NCBI GenBank assembly: GCA_943332855.1
Contig: CALQRA010000010.1
Location: 1-46,480, forward strand
Reading direction: 5' to 3'
Length of the DNA stretch: 46,480 bases
Source: Candidatus Kuenenia stuttgartensis
GTDB lineage: Bacteria > Planctomycetota > Planctomycetia > Pirellulales > UBA1268
Part shown: one piece after another, positions 35,614-45,893 of the stretch
Position numbering within the stretch: the stretch's first letter is position 1
Layout of the letters: every line of letters begins with the position of its first letter
Translations under genes and position numbers: made by a program
Notes under the pieces: generated by a model
Database searches by the model: none
The model's input: the letters and a program-made list of their open reading frames with translations, nothing else
Told to the model about the DNA's origin: nothing

Positions 35614-36395
35614 CGGGCCGGCTCCGAGGTAGCGCGTTCGTAGACCGCACAGAGCAGCGCGTCGTCATCCCGCGCCGGCGGCGTTCCCCAGGCCGCCACG
35701 AGCCGGGCGGCGGCGATCGCCGCGACCTCCTGCCGGCGCGCCGGGCCGAGAACGCGTCGCCGGCCGACGTAATCGGCAAGGGCCTCGACGAGCGCCAGCG
35801 GGGGAACGAATCCGGCCGGCACCATGTCGGCAATGAAGTTGGGGCCGTTGTCGACGACCGGGGGCGCCGCATCGGCCGCCCGCCGATCGACGACGACGAT
35901 CGTGCCGGAGGCGAGGTCGCCGAGGCGCTGGAGGCGCGGGGTGACAACCATCGACACGACGCCGGGAAAGAGGGGGGGAGCGAGGTCGACAGCGCGGAGG
36001 AGATTCCGGAGGATCGACTGCGACACATTGATCGACAGGCCGTCGTGCGAGACGACGCGAATCCCCAGCGCCCGCTTGCCGGGGGTCTGTCCGTTGGCGA
36101 GCACCTCGACGGCGGCGTTTCCTCCCCACCACAGAAAGAACAACCCCGCAAGGTAGAAGCCGGCCAGCGACCCCTGCCCGACGAAGCCGACGAAGAGCCC
36201 CGCCGCCAGCGCGAGCAGACCGAGGAGGAGGAGGTCGATGAGAAAGGCAAGCGCGCGCGGTGCCGGCCCCGCGAGCCGGTATTCGAAGGCGATGTTCTCC
36301 GGGCTCACCAAGACGAGGGAGGTGTCGAGCGGCGCCGATCGCCCGGGCAGGCCGGGGACCGATGGAACGTTGGCCGCGGAAAAGTCTGACGGCAT
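35610..36395 (-). CDS. RDD family membrane protein (first gene of MoxR operon)
   Basis: A 261-residue protein beginning at the ATG at 36395. The RDD domain spans about 40-170: RLAGPAPRALAFLIDLLLLG, a second helix, then GQTPGKRALGIRVVSHDG and QRLGDLASGTIVVVDRRA. The C-terminal part (about 195-261) is helical and Arg/Ala-rich. It precedes SpoIIM, DUF4129-like, DUF4350-like, MoxR and DUF58 genes with overlapping ends, so the operon promoter should lie in 36396-36626. Confidence 0.87.
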   Translation of the reverse strand: MPSDFSAANVPSVPGLPGRSAPLDTSLVLVSPENIAFEYRLAGPAPRALAFLIDLLLLGLLALAAGLFVGFVGQGSLAGFYLAGLFFLWWGGNAAVEVLANGQTPGKRALGIRVVSHDGLSINVSQSILRNLLRAVDLAPPLFPGVVSMVVTPRLQRLGDLASGTIVVVDRRAADAAPPVVDNGPNFIADMVPAGFVPPLALVEALADYVGRRRVLGPARRQEVAAIAAARLVAAWGTPPARDDDALLCAVYERATSEPAR

Positions 36396-36626
36396 TGGGG
36401 CCACTTCTGGAGTGCGGAAGTCCGCGGGGCCGCGCCAGCCGACCGGAGCCAAGAGCCTATCCCACCGTCAGCGGGGGGGGCAACGGGGTGGGTGAGACAC
36501 CACCAGAAGCAACGATGGCAGAGCGCGGAGCGACGGCCTCCGAGTGGGGAAGGGCTGAAGCAGGTCGCTTGCGATCAAATGTACCTTCGTATACCATCAC
36601 AAAAGGCACACGGAGAAAGCCCCCCC

Positions 36627-36866
36627 ATGACCACGACCATGTTCCGCGACCTGTTGCGGCAGCGCCCCTTCCGACCGTTTCGACTGGTCATGTCGAGCGG
36701 AGAATCGTACGACGTTCGGCATCCCGAAATGGCGTGGGTCACCCACAACGACATCTTCGTCGGCGTCGATCTCGCCGACGATGGTGTCCCGGCGGACGCG
36801 AGGATCTGCCCGCTCCTCCACGTGACCACGGTCGAACCGCTCCCCTCGCACGGCCGGAAGAGCTGA
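36627..36866 (+). CDS. small conserved planctomycete protein
   Basis: A 79-residue protein with GGAGA upstream of the ATG at 36627. The pattern PFRPFRLVMSSGESYDVRHP followed by a hydrophobic strand (IFVGVDL) and a C-terminal LLHVTTVEPL matches a family of short hypothetical proteins I associate with planctomycetes. No function is known to me. It stands alone between the MoxR operon and the DUF4132 gene; 36867-37064 shows nothing I can name. Confidence 0.7.
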   Translation: MTTTMFRDLLRQRPFRPFRLVMSSGESYDVRHPEMAWVTHNDIFVGVDLADDGVPADARICPLLHVTTVEPLPSHGRKS

Positions 36867-37064
36867 CCAAAGATCACAGCACGGTCTTCGCCTGCTTGAT
36901 TGAGATTCCCGTGATGGCATCCTCTCGTCGGGGAGACCGTCCACCCACACCCTTCGTGAGGATCGGAGATCCGCGGGCAGGCGTCAAGGACCGCAGTCCG
37001 AAGAACGCCTCGGAGGCAACCAGCGTCTGCCGGCCCACACCCATGGCAACGAGGCTTCGGCCGA

Positions 37065-40000
37065 TCAGCGGAGTTGGTCCAGGATCGACGGATCCTGGAT
37101 GTCGCTGTCACGCGCCAGAAGCAAGACTTTCGAGACCAGTTCCGCCGTGCGTGGATCGTCATCCGCAAACGGGAGGAACAGGCGGCCGCGGTGCTGCGCA
37201 TGAACGGGGATCAGAAAGACGGCGCCCCCCGGCATCCGATGGACCGTCGTACTGCCGAGATGGACCGAATAATCGGCCAAGGTGCCGTTGATCAGGACAT
37301 GCGGAACCTTGATTCGCACGTTCTTCAGCGACAGCACGTCACAGGCCTCGCGCATCAAGGCGGCCCGCATCTCGATCGTCGAGGCGCTTGCCTCCGGATC
37401 GACGCCGCCGCGATGGGCAACGCTGACCACCAGATCGACATCACGCATCACCTCGCTGAAAATCCGCGGCGGCACGTCCTTCAAGGCCATCGGCTCGGGC
37501 TGATCGCGAAGCTGGAACCGGATCGACGATAACGTCATTCCCTCGACTTCCGCGGCAGTGCCGAGGTTGAACTGGAACGCGACGCAAGCCGTGATGCCGA
37601 CCTCGTGAAAAGTCCTGAAGACGTCGTCCTGCGTGCTCCAGCCCCGTGAGCTCCAGAGGGCGAAAGCTTGCGTCGGGTTGATCTGTTGGCCGGCATAGCG
37701 ATACGAAAGGGCCCCGTCGGATCGCTCCTGCTGGGTGACGGGGTACAACTCGCGGAAGACCTGCTTGAACGGCTGCACCCGCTCGGCGGAGAAACAATCG
37801 TGTTGCCAGCGATCCCAATCCTTGCGGCGGAGAAAGTCGTCCGGATGCGCGATTCTCAGGAGGTCGGTCGGTTTGATCGCGGTCAGCCTGCCTGCGTGAT
37901 CCCGGAGTGACTTTCCCTTGTTGTCCGGATAGCCCATCAGTTTTTCATTCGTCTCGCCGACGAGCGACAGACGAGCCAACGATGGCGCGAGGATCGCGTG
38001 CCCACAGAGCGTCTCCACCTCGGCTCCGGTGAAGACGTCGCCGCGACACATCGCGGATTCCAGCGATCGCTTCATCCGCCCGGCCTTCTTCCGCAGGTCG
38101 GTGCCCCGTTCGACCAGTTCGGCCACGGCGGCATGCTGCTTCCGGATCGCCGGCGGGAGCGATTTCAAGGCCTTGTCACCACGGCGTATGGTCAATTCCG
38201 GCTTAGCTTCTCCGTCCAGTGCCAGGGTCACCGTGACGCCATCGCGGGTTTCCGATACCGGCCCCTTCGCCAGATCGCGAACCGACTGCGCCTCCATCGC
38301 CCATTCGAGACGGAGCGGATCCCGATACCCCGCCAACCGGGCGAGATTCTCGAAGCCGATGTCACACGCCCGCATCGCATCGGGCTTGGTCAATCCCGAG
38401 AGCGTCCGAGCGTAGCGGCGATAGTCCTGGAGCACCTCGTATCGCTCGAGGAGATCCCGATCGCGTTTGGAGCCAGCCGCGAGTGGCAGCAGCCCCAAGA
38501 GGCGGACGTCTTCTTTCCGCTGCTTCCTGCGGATGCCATCGACCAGATCCTGTCGGGGGGTAATGCCGAGCAGAACGTCGGCCAGAAACTTGGCCTTCTT
38601 CGCCTGGGCGGGGTTCGAGGCGTAGCGGGCCGCCTCCGCCATCCGTCCCCACCGGTCGGCGCCGAGCACCTCCCAGGCCTGATGAAACCACGCCACATCC
38701 ACCGCCCCGGCCTTGCGTTTTTCGTCGGTCAGTGCCGTCCTCTCGAGAACCAGACGCTGCCAGGCGCTGAGCTTTCGCCGCGCCGGTCGGGGGCCATCAG
38801 ATTCGGTCTCGACATCTTCGGCGGATTCCTCATCATCCGTTCCATTGCCGGCGGGCTTCTCCATGCCCTCGGCTTCCGCCGCGGCCTGCTCCACCGACGA
38901 GTTCCAGCCGGTATCCATGTGGGCGACGAACCAATAGAGCCCTTCTGCGAAGCCCGGCCACTGCAGGAAGCTCTCGACATACTTGGTCCACTGCGGGGCG
39001 AGGAACGCGAGCTCGAGGAGGCGCTGATCATCGCAGTATCCCTCGGCCATCGCTTGGTCGGCGAGTCGATCGAAGTCGGCCTGCGTGTCCGCGGCGGTGG
39101 GATAGGTCGTCCGCAGCAGATGCGTGAGGGTTGCCCCACGGCTCGTGCCGTCGGAGATCCAACTGGCATCCTTCCTGAGCTTCGCCCGATTGATCGCCGC
39201 CATGACGCGAAACAGCGTCGCAACGCTGAAATACGATCGGATCGCGAGCGCCGGTTGCGTCGCCGGAGTCGGCGCCTCGCCACGTGACAACTCGATGTCG
39301 AGCACGCGCGCGCGGATTCGGTCGAGTATTCCCGCCAATTCCGCGAAGTCGCGGAGCTCGTCCCGCAGGGAGTCGTCCGGCTGCCGCGCGGTCAACGCTC
39401 CGAGTTCTCCAAAAGCCGTGCCGTACCGATTGCGGTCGCGTGGTCCGAGGAGTTGATCGATGACGTCGTCGACGGTGGCGAATCCCGCCTTGCGTGCCGC
39501 GGTCGTCAACGCGATGTCCGGCCGAAGACGCTGGGCACCGGGCGTCGGTTCGTCCCACCAGCGAGCCAATTCCCACTGCCGGCGGACGTGCTCTGCATCG
39601 GCACAGATCTCGCGATCGATCAGAGCCCCTCCCCAATGCCGGAAGACGTGGGCATCCCGCCAATCTTCGTGGTCGGGATCCTCTGTCGGGAAGGCACCAC
39701 CGATGATCCTGATGCCGCCGCGACTGTCGGCGACCGCGGCGGAAGCGTCCGCCGCCCGCGGCATGGTTCGCAGCATTTCGTCGCTGACCAGCGCATACGC
39801 CGTCTCGCGGCGATCGAGGATGAATCCGGCGGCACGGGGTGCCGGCCGCAACACCGTCAGCCACTCCACTAACCCGCTCGACGATCGCCGCATACCTCAG
39901 CTTGACTTCGGAGAGCTCGCCGATGATCTCCCGAACGAGCCGCTCCCTTGACGCGTCGGCACCCGACCAGTCCCGGACCATCTCGGCCTTCCAACCAGCG

Positions 40001-42255
40001 AGCACCGTCATCACGGCCCGTCCACGAACCAGTTCGAAGCCGTCGCTGTCCAGGCACGCTTTCGCTCGGCTGTCCCACCAATCCAACCACACGTTCCGCA
40101 ACGGCAACTTCTCGACGACCACCTCCCGAGCCGGCGTCCGCCATTCCACGTCGGGGAACTCCCACCCGTTCATCGTCCCCAACAGCCGCTCCTGGAGCCC
40201 TGAATGGGTCTGAATCCTGACCGGAGCCTCGCGATGCTCATGCACCAGTTCATCTAACGCCTTCAGGCACCTCGCCGTCGCTGCGGTCATGGACTGGCCC
40301 GCTCGTTTCCGCGGCGTCACCACCGGCGACCGCCGTGCCGGATCCATCAGCCCCAGCGCGTCGTCGAGCGTGACAATTTCACGACCCGAATCGGCAATCG
40401 CCGTCAACTGGATCTGTTCCTCCTTGCCGATTTTCTTGGCTCGTTCGGCGTAGGCGACGGCACGCTGCCGGCACGCAGCGCGCTCGCGGTTGGCGTCTGC
40501 GAGCTGTCGCAGCAAGTCCAAGCCGGCCAATCGCTGCAAGGCATCCCTCGACACGGTGAGGCGATCGGCACTCGCAATCGCCGCCGCGTCGGGCTGCAGC
40601 ATCAAGGTTGCCAGTGCCGACCGGCGCACGTCAGCCGCTTTGCGTGACATCAACGACTCAAGAATCTCGGGCTCACCCTGCCTCAATTCCTGATCACCAA
40701 CCGCGGCGAACGCCGCCTGCCGCACCGTGGGCGACGCGTTCCCCGTGAGTTCAAAGAGCGTCTTACGAGTGAGGGCGTCCCATTTCTTTTGCCCGGCCAG
40801 CAACCCGACGACACGGGCTTGTGTGTGAGACTCCAAGTCCTGCAGGTACGGGATCATCCGGGTAACGGGCCGATCGCCGAGCAACCCCAGCGACGCGGCG
40901 CACACCTCCGAGCGATCTGCCTGCCGCGCGGTCCACGGCCATACCAACGCCGGAAGCGGAAACGGTTTTCCTGGAAGGCGCCGATAGAGTCGCTCGGCCG
41001 CCTCGAAACTCCCGTCAGCCGATCCCTTCGTCGCTCTCCCCGCCAAGGGGGCGGCATCCTTTTTCTGATCGTTTCGCATCATCACCAGCGACACGTCCCG
41101 CGCCGCCGTCAGCGCGATCTGGATGTTGTCATCGTCGATCGCCGGCGCCTGCGTGACGGCCGCAACGTGGATGCCGAGTTGGCCGAGCAGAGTCACGGCA
41201 ACGAATCGCACTTCGTCTGATCGGTGTCGCAGCAGCGGCTCCGCCGCCCTGACAGCCGCGTGGGCATCCTCGAAGCCGATGCACCACAGTGCCCGATGAA
41301 TCGCCTGCGGATCGCTCCCCGCCAGGACCTTTTGCCGGCCCTCTGGATCGTCCAGAAGCCTCCGCACACCGACGATGCTGTCGTTGATTGCCTTGACGGC
41401 GGATGAGTCCCACAGCAGACCGAACCAGACGTCGACCGACCGGGCCACGGCGCTGAACCTGACGAGGTCATGCTCTTCAATGACCTGCAGCATCCGCCGG
41501 AAGGCCTGCGGATGCGATTCGTCGACCGGTTGGAGGATCGCCTGCCTCAGCCCCTCCTGCCGCTGGGCTGCGAGCAAGGCCTTCTCCAGAAGCTCCCACC
41601 CCTCCTCGCGCTCCGCGATCAGCAGCGACCGGATCACGTGCTGCCCCATCCGGCCGATCTCATGATCGTTGGTCAGAGACTGACGGAGGATCTCGAAGAC
41701 CTCTTGGCCCTCCGGCCCGTCGGCATTGATCGCCGCCGCCAACACGGGCCCGACACATGCCTCGCCGTAGGCGAGGGCGTGCGGCGCCCACTGGGCCAAC
41801 CATTTCAGGCTGATGGCGTCGGCGTCGAACGCCTGCAATCGCCTCACCAACTGCGTCAGCCACCCGGCGCGGTTACCCAGCGTCAGGAAGGGATCCTCGG
41901 GGGCGCGGAAGGCCTTGCGGTCGTAGCCGACCTGATAAGGGCTTTCTTTGAGGAGTTGCCAGCCCGCGTCAACCCAGTCGGCGATTCCCGGCGCCAACGC
42001 CCGGAACAATCTGACCCGGTCTTTGTCAGACAGCGACTCGACGTCGATCGCAACCTTACGCTGTTCGACCTGGGCAGCCTGCCACTCATGGTTTCTGAGA
42101 CACTTCCCCTCCCCGTCGCGGCCGACGAGACGGTAGCCGATGACTCGGAGTCCCTTGGGCAAGGTCGCCATGGCGCCGAGGAGACGCTCCCCCTGGCGCT
42201 CGTCGTCGAGTCGCCACGATGCCAATCGCTCAGCCGCCACGTCGGGTTTCAGCAT
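37065..42255 (-). pseudogene. very large DUF4132/HEAT-like protein, interrupted by a frameshift
   Basis: Two long frames together make one protein of about 1729 residues. The 5' part runs from ATG 42255 (GGGGAG upstream) with HEAT-like repeats (for example residues near LLRHRSDEVRFVAVTLLGQL) to about 39870. The 3' part carries DUF4132 motifs (DCFSAERVQPFKQVFRELYP, then QFQLRDQPEPMALKDV) to 37065. At about 39873-39875 (CCC on the plus strand) removal of one base joins AAIVER to LVEWLTVLRPAP, so the split looks like a one-base insertion in a short homopolymer: sequencing error, recent mutation or phase variation. DUF4132 function is unknown; MolR of E. coli is a distant relative. Confidence 0.72.
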
Positions 42256-42275
42256 GCCTCTCCCCCCGCGGTGGC

Positions 42276-42701
42276 TCAGCCGCCCGACAGCAGCGTCAAG
42301 CGGATGAACACGAGCCGGCTGTCTTCGTGGACGTAGATCTGCTGATCGAGCGATTTCTGCTCCTCGCCGTCGATGGAGACGAGGTAGAGGCCGTCCTCGA
42401 AGGCCGTCCATGCGGCGGCGACTGCCGCGTCGGCGTCGACGGCCTGGATCGGCACGTCGCTTTTGCCCATCGAGATCCTGCCCGCCTCGGCACCTTCGGC
42501 GATTTGGTGAGACGTCAGCGCACGCACGAAGCGGCGATCCTGCTGCCGCAGGCGGAAGGCAGCGGTTTCTCCACGGACGATCGCATCGATCAACCGGCGA
42601 AGCGTCACCCCCCCCGCCTCGGAAAGCTCGGGAGGGAGGGGAATCGACCAGTCCTCGAACAACTTCTTCCTCGATCCGAGAGACTTTCCCACGATGATCA
42701 T
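42276..42701 (-). CDS. unknown 141-residue protein paired with the DUF4132 gene
   Basis: A protein of 141 residues with a very strong ribosome site (GGAGG) before ATG 42701, ending 20 bp before the DUF4132 start. It begins MIIVGKSLGSRKKLFEDWSI and contains a helical part (LRRLIDAIVRGETAAFRLRQ) followed by a mixed region (VDADAAVAAAWTAFEDGLYL, then YVHEDSRLVFIRLTLLSGG). No signal peptide or membrane segment. I do not recognise the family. The spacing suggests it is produced with the DUF4132 protein. Confidence 0.72.
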   Translation of the reverse strand: MIIVGKSLGSRKKLFEDWSIPLPPELSEAGGVTLRRLIDAIVRGETAAFRLRQQDRRFVRALTSHQIAEGAEAGRISMGKSDVPIQAVDADAAVAAAWTAFEDGLYLVSIDGEEQKSLDQQIYVHEDSRLVFIRLTLLSGG

Positions 42702-42820
42702 GCTTGCCACCTCCGGGCGTGCGGCGTTGATGGATGTAAGGCCCGTGGTGTGCGGCGTTGCCCCCCATCGGAAGTGTGATGATCCCGGCGTTGAATTGCA
42801 AGAATCCAACGTGCTACCGA

Positions 42821-43279
42821 TCAACCGGACCGCCGTCCGCGCCGCGGTGACGTGAGGGCCAGACCGATCAGCGGCACGGCGAAGCTCGAGAGCCACACCC
42901 AGTACGCCGGGAACCGGAGGCCACCAACCCCGAACGGCAGGCCGAGGAGTCCGAATCCGAGCGATACGCCGCCGAGGATCGCGGCCACACGCCGCTGGTC
43001 GTCGGCGTAGGCGATGAGACACCACCAGAAGCAGGGATTGGCAAGCCACGGGAGACCGGCAATCGCGATCATCAACCACCACCCGACCCGATCTCCCGTG
43101 AACCCGAACAGCGGCCCGAACACGAGCATCGCCAGGGAATACCCGAAGGCGTGATAGCCGGAGAGGATTCGTTCGCCCTCGGCACCAAAGGGGACGAAGA
43201 AGCTGACCAGATGGATTCCGAGGGCGAGCCACACCCACGGGCCACGCGGGGGATCGATGTCGGCGTACGGATCGGTCAT
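42821..43279 (-). CDS. small membrane protein, unknown
   Basis: A 152-residue protein with GGGAGGA before ATG 43279. After a short acidic N-terminus (DPYADIDPPRGP) it has four to five hydrophobic helices (about 15-30, 42-60, 68-85, 95-115, 125-143) and a basic tail. The aromatic-rich WLANPCFWWCLIAYADDQRR segment is distinctive. No family recognised. It is 119 bp upstream of the 141-residue gene on the same strand and may or may not share a transcript. Confidence 0.7.
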   Translation of the reverse strand: MTDPYADIDPPRGPWVWLALGIHLVSFFVPFGAEGERILSGYHAFGYSLAMLVFGPLFGFTGDRVGWWLMIAIAGLPWLANPCFWWCLIAYADDQRRVAAILGGVSLGFGLLGLPFGVGGLRFPAYWVWLSSFAVPLIGLALTSPRRGRRSG

Positions 43280-43413
43280 GGCCGAATCCTCCCGGGGATA
43301 ACCGCCCTGGTTCACCCGGGCTAACGGCCGGCTGATACATTCAGCGGCCTCCACCTGCGTGGGCCCTTCGTCCACGGCACCCCAGATCCCCGACGGCCCA
43401 GTGAGCCTTTTGC

Positions 43414-44061
43414 ATGGAACCGAGATCGACCCACGCTCGCAAGGAGTATGAGCAGGGGGCGCTCGACGAGGCGACCGTGGCCCGCGACCCGATCCGCCAG
43501 TTCGCGGTCTGGTACGACGGCGCCGTCGCTGCCGGCGTGCCGGAGCCGGAAGCAATGACGCTCGCCACGGCCACGCCCGACGGCCGTCCCTCGGCCCGCA
43601 TTGTGCTCCTGCGCGGCTTCGATGCCGCCGGCTTTTGCTTCTACACCAACTACGACGGCCGCAAGGGGCGCGAACTTTCGGCCAATCCCCACGCCGCCCT
43701 GACTTTCCACTGGGCCGTTCTCGAACAGCAGGTGAGGATCGAGGGGCGCGTCGAGCGGACGACCGCGACGGAGTCAGACGACTACTTCCGCACCCGGCCG
43801 GCCACGTCGCGGATCGGGGCCTGGAGCTCACCGCAAAGCGAGGTGATCGCCGACCGAGCCGCCCTCGAAGATCTCTTCGCCCGGTTTAGCGCCGAGCACC
43901 CCAACCCGGAGACGATTCCGCGGCCGCCGAACTGGGGGGGATTTCGGCTCGTGCCGGAGCGAATCGAGTTTTGGCAGGGGCGGCCGAGCCGGCTCCACGA
44001 CCGGCTCTGCTTCCGCCGCTCTTCCGGCGGCGCGTGGCTCCTCGAGCGCCTCGCCCCCTAA
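43414..44061 (+). CDS. pdxH: pyridoxamine 5'-phosphate oxidase
   Basis: A 215-residue enzyme of typical length. Family blocks: [19 protein letters not shown] at the N-terminus, FMN and substrate-binding [20 protein letters not shown] (about 62-81) and [21 protein letters not shown] in the middle, and [10 protein letters not shown] with WLLERLAP at the C-terminus. It oxidises pyridoxine or pyridoxamine 5'-phosphate to pyridoxal phosphate with FMN in the cytoplasm. It is a single gene, divergent from the small membrane protein at 43279. Confidence 0.95.
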   Translation: MEPRSTHARKEYEQGALDEATVARDPIRQFAVWYDGAVAAGVPEPEAMTLATATPDGRPSARIVLLRGFDAAGFCFYTNYDGRKGRELSANPHAALTFHWAVLEQQVRIEGRVERTTATESDDYFRTRPATSRIGAWSSPQSEVIADRAALEDLFARFSAEHPNPETIPRPPNWGGFRLVPERIEFWQGRPSRLHDRLCFRRSSGGAWLLERLAP

Positions 44062-44089
44062 CGGGAGGCTTTAACCGGATGGCCAACAG

Positions 44090-44296
44090 TCATGGCTGCG
44101 GTCGCGGCACTGGAGAATGCGGTCCACACTCGAACGAGTCGGACGCCCGGAAAGAAGTCAGGGCCACGCCACAGCGGTCCCCGATCAGGCGACGGGATTC
44201 TCCAGCCTGAGCCCGGGAAATCGGCCGGGCCCGTTCGTGCTGTGGAAACGATGTTGTGAACGCGTACACGAGGATGTTCGCATCAACGAGCCTCAT
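44090..44296 (-). pseudogene. VapC-type PIN toxin, only N-terminus retained
   Basis: The ATG overlaps the antitoxin stop (ATGA). The first 24 residues, MRLVDANILVYAFTTSFPQH plus ERAR, match a PIN-domain N-terminus with its catalytic Asp5. After ERAR the sequence (PISRAQAGESRRL onward) no longer looks like a PIN protein in any frame I checked, and the remaining acidic residues and C-terminus are missing. The product should be inactive as an RNase. Confidence 0.7.
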
Positions 44297-44541
44297 CGGT
44301 GTCCCTCTCCTTCCGCAGCAGCAAGCGCGGCCGCGACGTCATCGACGTTTGGGAGACGGCAGCGGCCCATATCGACCGGCCGCGTGCGATAGGGAGCGGC
44401 AGGTTCGCACGGCTCGTGCATCGCCGCGAGCCCCCTTCGCAGGGCCTCATTCACGAGCTCTTTGAGAGGCGTGTTGAGCTCGCGACGCAACTGCTCAATG
44501 CGGGCGGCAACGTCATCGTCGAGGGAGAGAGTCGTTCTCAT
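44293..44541 (-). CDS. VapB-like ribbon-helix-helix antitoxin
   Basis: An 82-residue RHH antitoxin: MRTTLSLDDDVAARIEQLRR, then LKELVNEALRRGLAAM (DNA-binding RHH dimer), then a toxin-binding tail rich in Pro and acidic residues. The stop overlaps the truncated vapC. It shows the same situation as the locus at 16901-17280: antitoxin complete, toxin broken. Confidence 0.82.
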   Translation of the reverse strand: MRTTLSLDDDVAARIEQLRRELNTPLKELVNEALRRGLAAMHEPCEPAAPYRTRPVDMGRCRLPNVDDVAAALAAAEGEGHR

Positions 44542-44619
44542 GCATAAGAACCTAAGACGACAGATGTCATGATGTCAACGATGTCATCGGCCCCGGGTTT
44601 TCCCGGAGACAATTCAAGG

Positions 44620-44727
44620 TTCTGCCGGCATTTCCGTGGCAGGGTCGCTCCGGCCTGAGGCCGAGCTTCCCGCAGAGGAACAGGATTCGAGTCCGGTAGC
44701 TGGCGAAGGAGCGGACGCCTCGTGCCG
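44620..44727 (+). repeat. dispersed repeat, copy 1
   Basis: Aligns with 45894-46016 over most of its length; shared stretches include TTCTGCCGGCATTTC, CTGAGGCCGAGCTTCCCGC, GAACAGGATTCGAG and GGTAGCTGGCGA. On the minus strand both copies can be read as REARPQ-GATLP-KCRQN. It is followed by about 85 bp without a recognisable gene before the membrane protein at 44815. Confidence 0.85.
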
Positions 44728-44814
44728 GTCGTTGTCGTGGGCCTAGAGGGCGTTATTTTCCGCCATCGCACCTGATCAACGGCTGTCGCCGCGAAGCTCG
44801 GCGTGGCAGTGCCG

Positions 44815-45441
44815 TCAGGGTGTGGCTCGATGGCTCCCCATCGACGCAGCGCGATGGTCGCACCACCAACCGATGACGTATCCGAGGGCTCCCAACACGG
44901 GCGCTGCATAACACGACATCACCAACACCATGCCTGCGGCCCCCGCTGCATAGGCCCCTCCGAGGCCGGGCCCGCCTCCCGGAGGCGAGAGGATCATGAG
45001 GGTGCCGACGATCCCGGGGAGCAGCGCCGTGCCGAGCAGGGCCAAGCGGATTCGCCAGGTCCGCAGGGCTCGGGTGACAAAGGGCGTCTCGACGATCCAG
45101 CGACGGAGCTGCCACCCCGACGCGATCCAAGCCAAGGCCGTCAAGCAGCAGCTGATCAAGAGCGGTGCATCGCTTCCCACCACGCGACCGGTCATCCGCC
45201 GGGCGTACAGGGTCGGTTCGGAGCCTGGGTGTTCCGGTGGCTCGCTGGTTCCCTGCCAGACGGTGTACCCGAGCCAGCCTCTGCTCTCCCAGACGTCCAC
45301 CGCCACGGGGTGGTCGGCCGGAACCAGTCCCAGGTGCGACGTCTGTCCCTCGGCCCAGCCCCGCGACCGGGTGAACCACAGCCCGGAGGTGACGAACATC
45401 GACAGGCAGAGCATGCCGACGACCAACAGGGTGTTCCGCAT
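44815..45441 (-). CDS. hypothetical membrane protein
   Basis: A 208-residue protein with AAAGG before ATG 45441. It has an N-terminal helix (about 4-22, with WFTRSRG after it), an extracytoplasmic loop (about 25-90, VDVWESRGWLGYTVWQGTSE), and three more helices (about 92-110, 130-150, 165-193). The C-terminal part is Gly/Ala-rich (GGGPGLGGAYAAGAAG). No family recognised and no operon partners; it sits between two repeat copies. Confidence 0.6.
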   Translation of the reverse strand: MRNTLLVVGMLCLSMFVTSGLWFTRSRGWAEGQTSHLGLVPADHPVAVDVWESRGWLGYTVWQGTSEPPEHPGSEPTLYARRMTGRVVGSDAPLLISCCLTALAWIASGWQLRRWIVETPFVTRALRTWRIRLALLGTALLPGIVGTLMILSPPGGGPGLGGAYAAGAAGMVLVMSCYAAPVLGALGYVIGWWCDHRAASMGSHRATP

Positions 45442-45480
45442 GGGTGCCTTTCATCGCTTGCAGGATTGACGGGCCGCGTG

Positions 45481-45783
45481 TCAGCGCCGGTCGACACGTG
45501 CAGCATACGGCGGCCGAAACGCTCCGCGATGGGGTCGGGGTAGGAATCGACTCTGTCGCGGCGACCTGCTCTCTCTGATCTCCATCGCTTGCCACACGGC
45601 AGCTGGCTCTGCCCGTTCGTCCTTCAGCCCTGACCATTCGTCCTCGAGCCCTGACCATTCGTCCTCGAGCTTTGACCATTCGTCCTCGAGATCTGCCCAT
45701 TCGTCCTCGAGTTTTGACCATTCGTCCTCGAGACCTGACCATTCGTCCTTCAAACCTGACCATTCGTCCTTATTTTTGACCAT
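45481..45783 (-). CDS. possible heptad-repeat peptide (doubtful)
   Basis: A 100-residue frame starting in the minisatellite, MVKNKDEWSGLKDEWSGLED and so on. The first about 57 residues are seven-residue repeats of the form DEW-x-x-L-E/K, which could form an acidic amphipathic helix or coiled coil. The last 40 residues (RSPRQSRFLPRPHRG) look like non-coding translation. No ribosome site is evident. The repeat may simply be intergenic. Confidence 0.25.
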   Translation of the reverse strand: MVKNKDEWSGLKDEWSGLEDEWSKLEDEWADLEDEWSKLEDEWSGLEDEWSGLKDERAEPAAVWQAMEIRESRSPRQSRFLPRPHRGAFRPPYAARVDRR

Positions 45784-45790
45784 TCGTCAC
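45611..45790. repeat. 21-bp minisatellite, about 8.6 units
   Basis: Seven 21-bp units (45611-45757) of consensus GACCATTCGTCCTCGAGNNCT, then a 20-bp unit (45758-45777) and a partial unit. Variation is concentrated in the four or five bases after CTCGAG. On the minus strand one frame from ATG 45783 reads as heptads of the type DEWSGLE, about eight times, but all frames are open through the array, so coding is uncertain. Units are directly abutting with no spacers, so this is not CRISPR. Confidence 0.93.
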
Positions 45791-45893
45791 TTTTGCGATT
45801 TAAAGCTGGACATCTCGTAAGAACTTCATAGCTTGAGGTGGGGAACCAATCACAGACCACACGTGCGCTGCGCCGCACGCGCCTCTCTCCGGA

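Noticed and set aside
44753..45763. A 336-codon minus-strand frame starting in the minisatellite
   Set aside because: Its first part is the minisatellite read in another frame (MVRSRGR type) and the rest is an out-of-frame shadow of the membrane protein at 44815-45441, which has its own ribosome site.
45611..45790. A possible CRISPR array
   Set aside because: Units are 21 bp, directly abutting and without unique spacers, and no cas gene is in the window.
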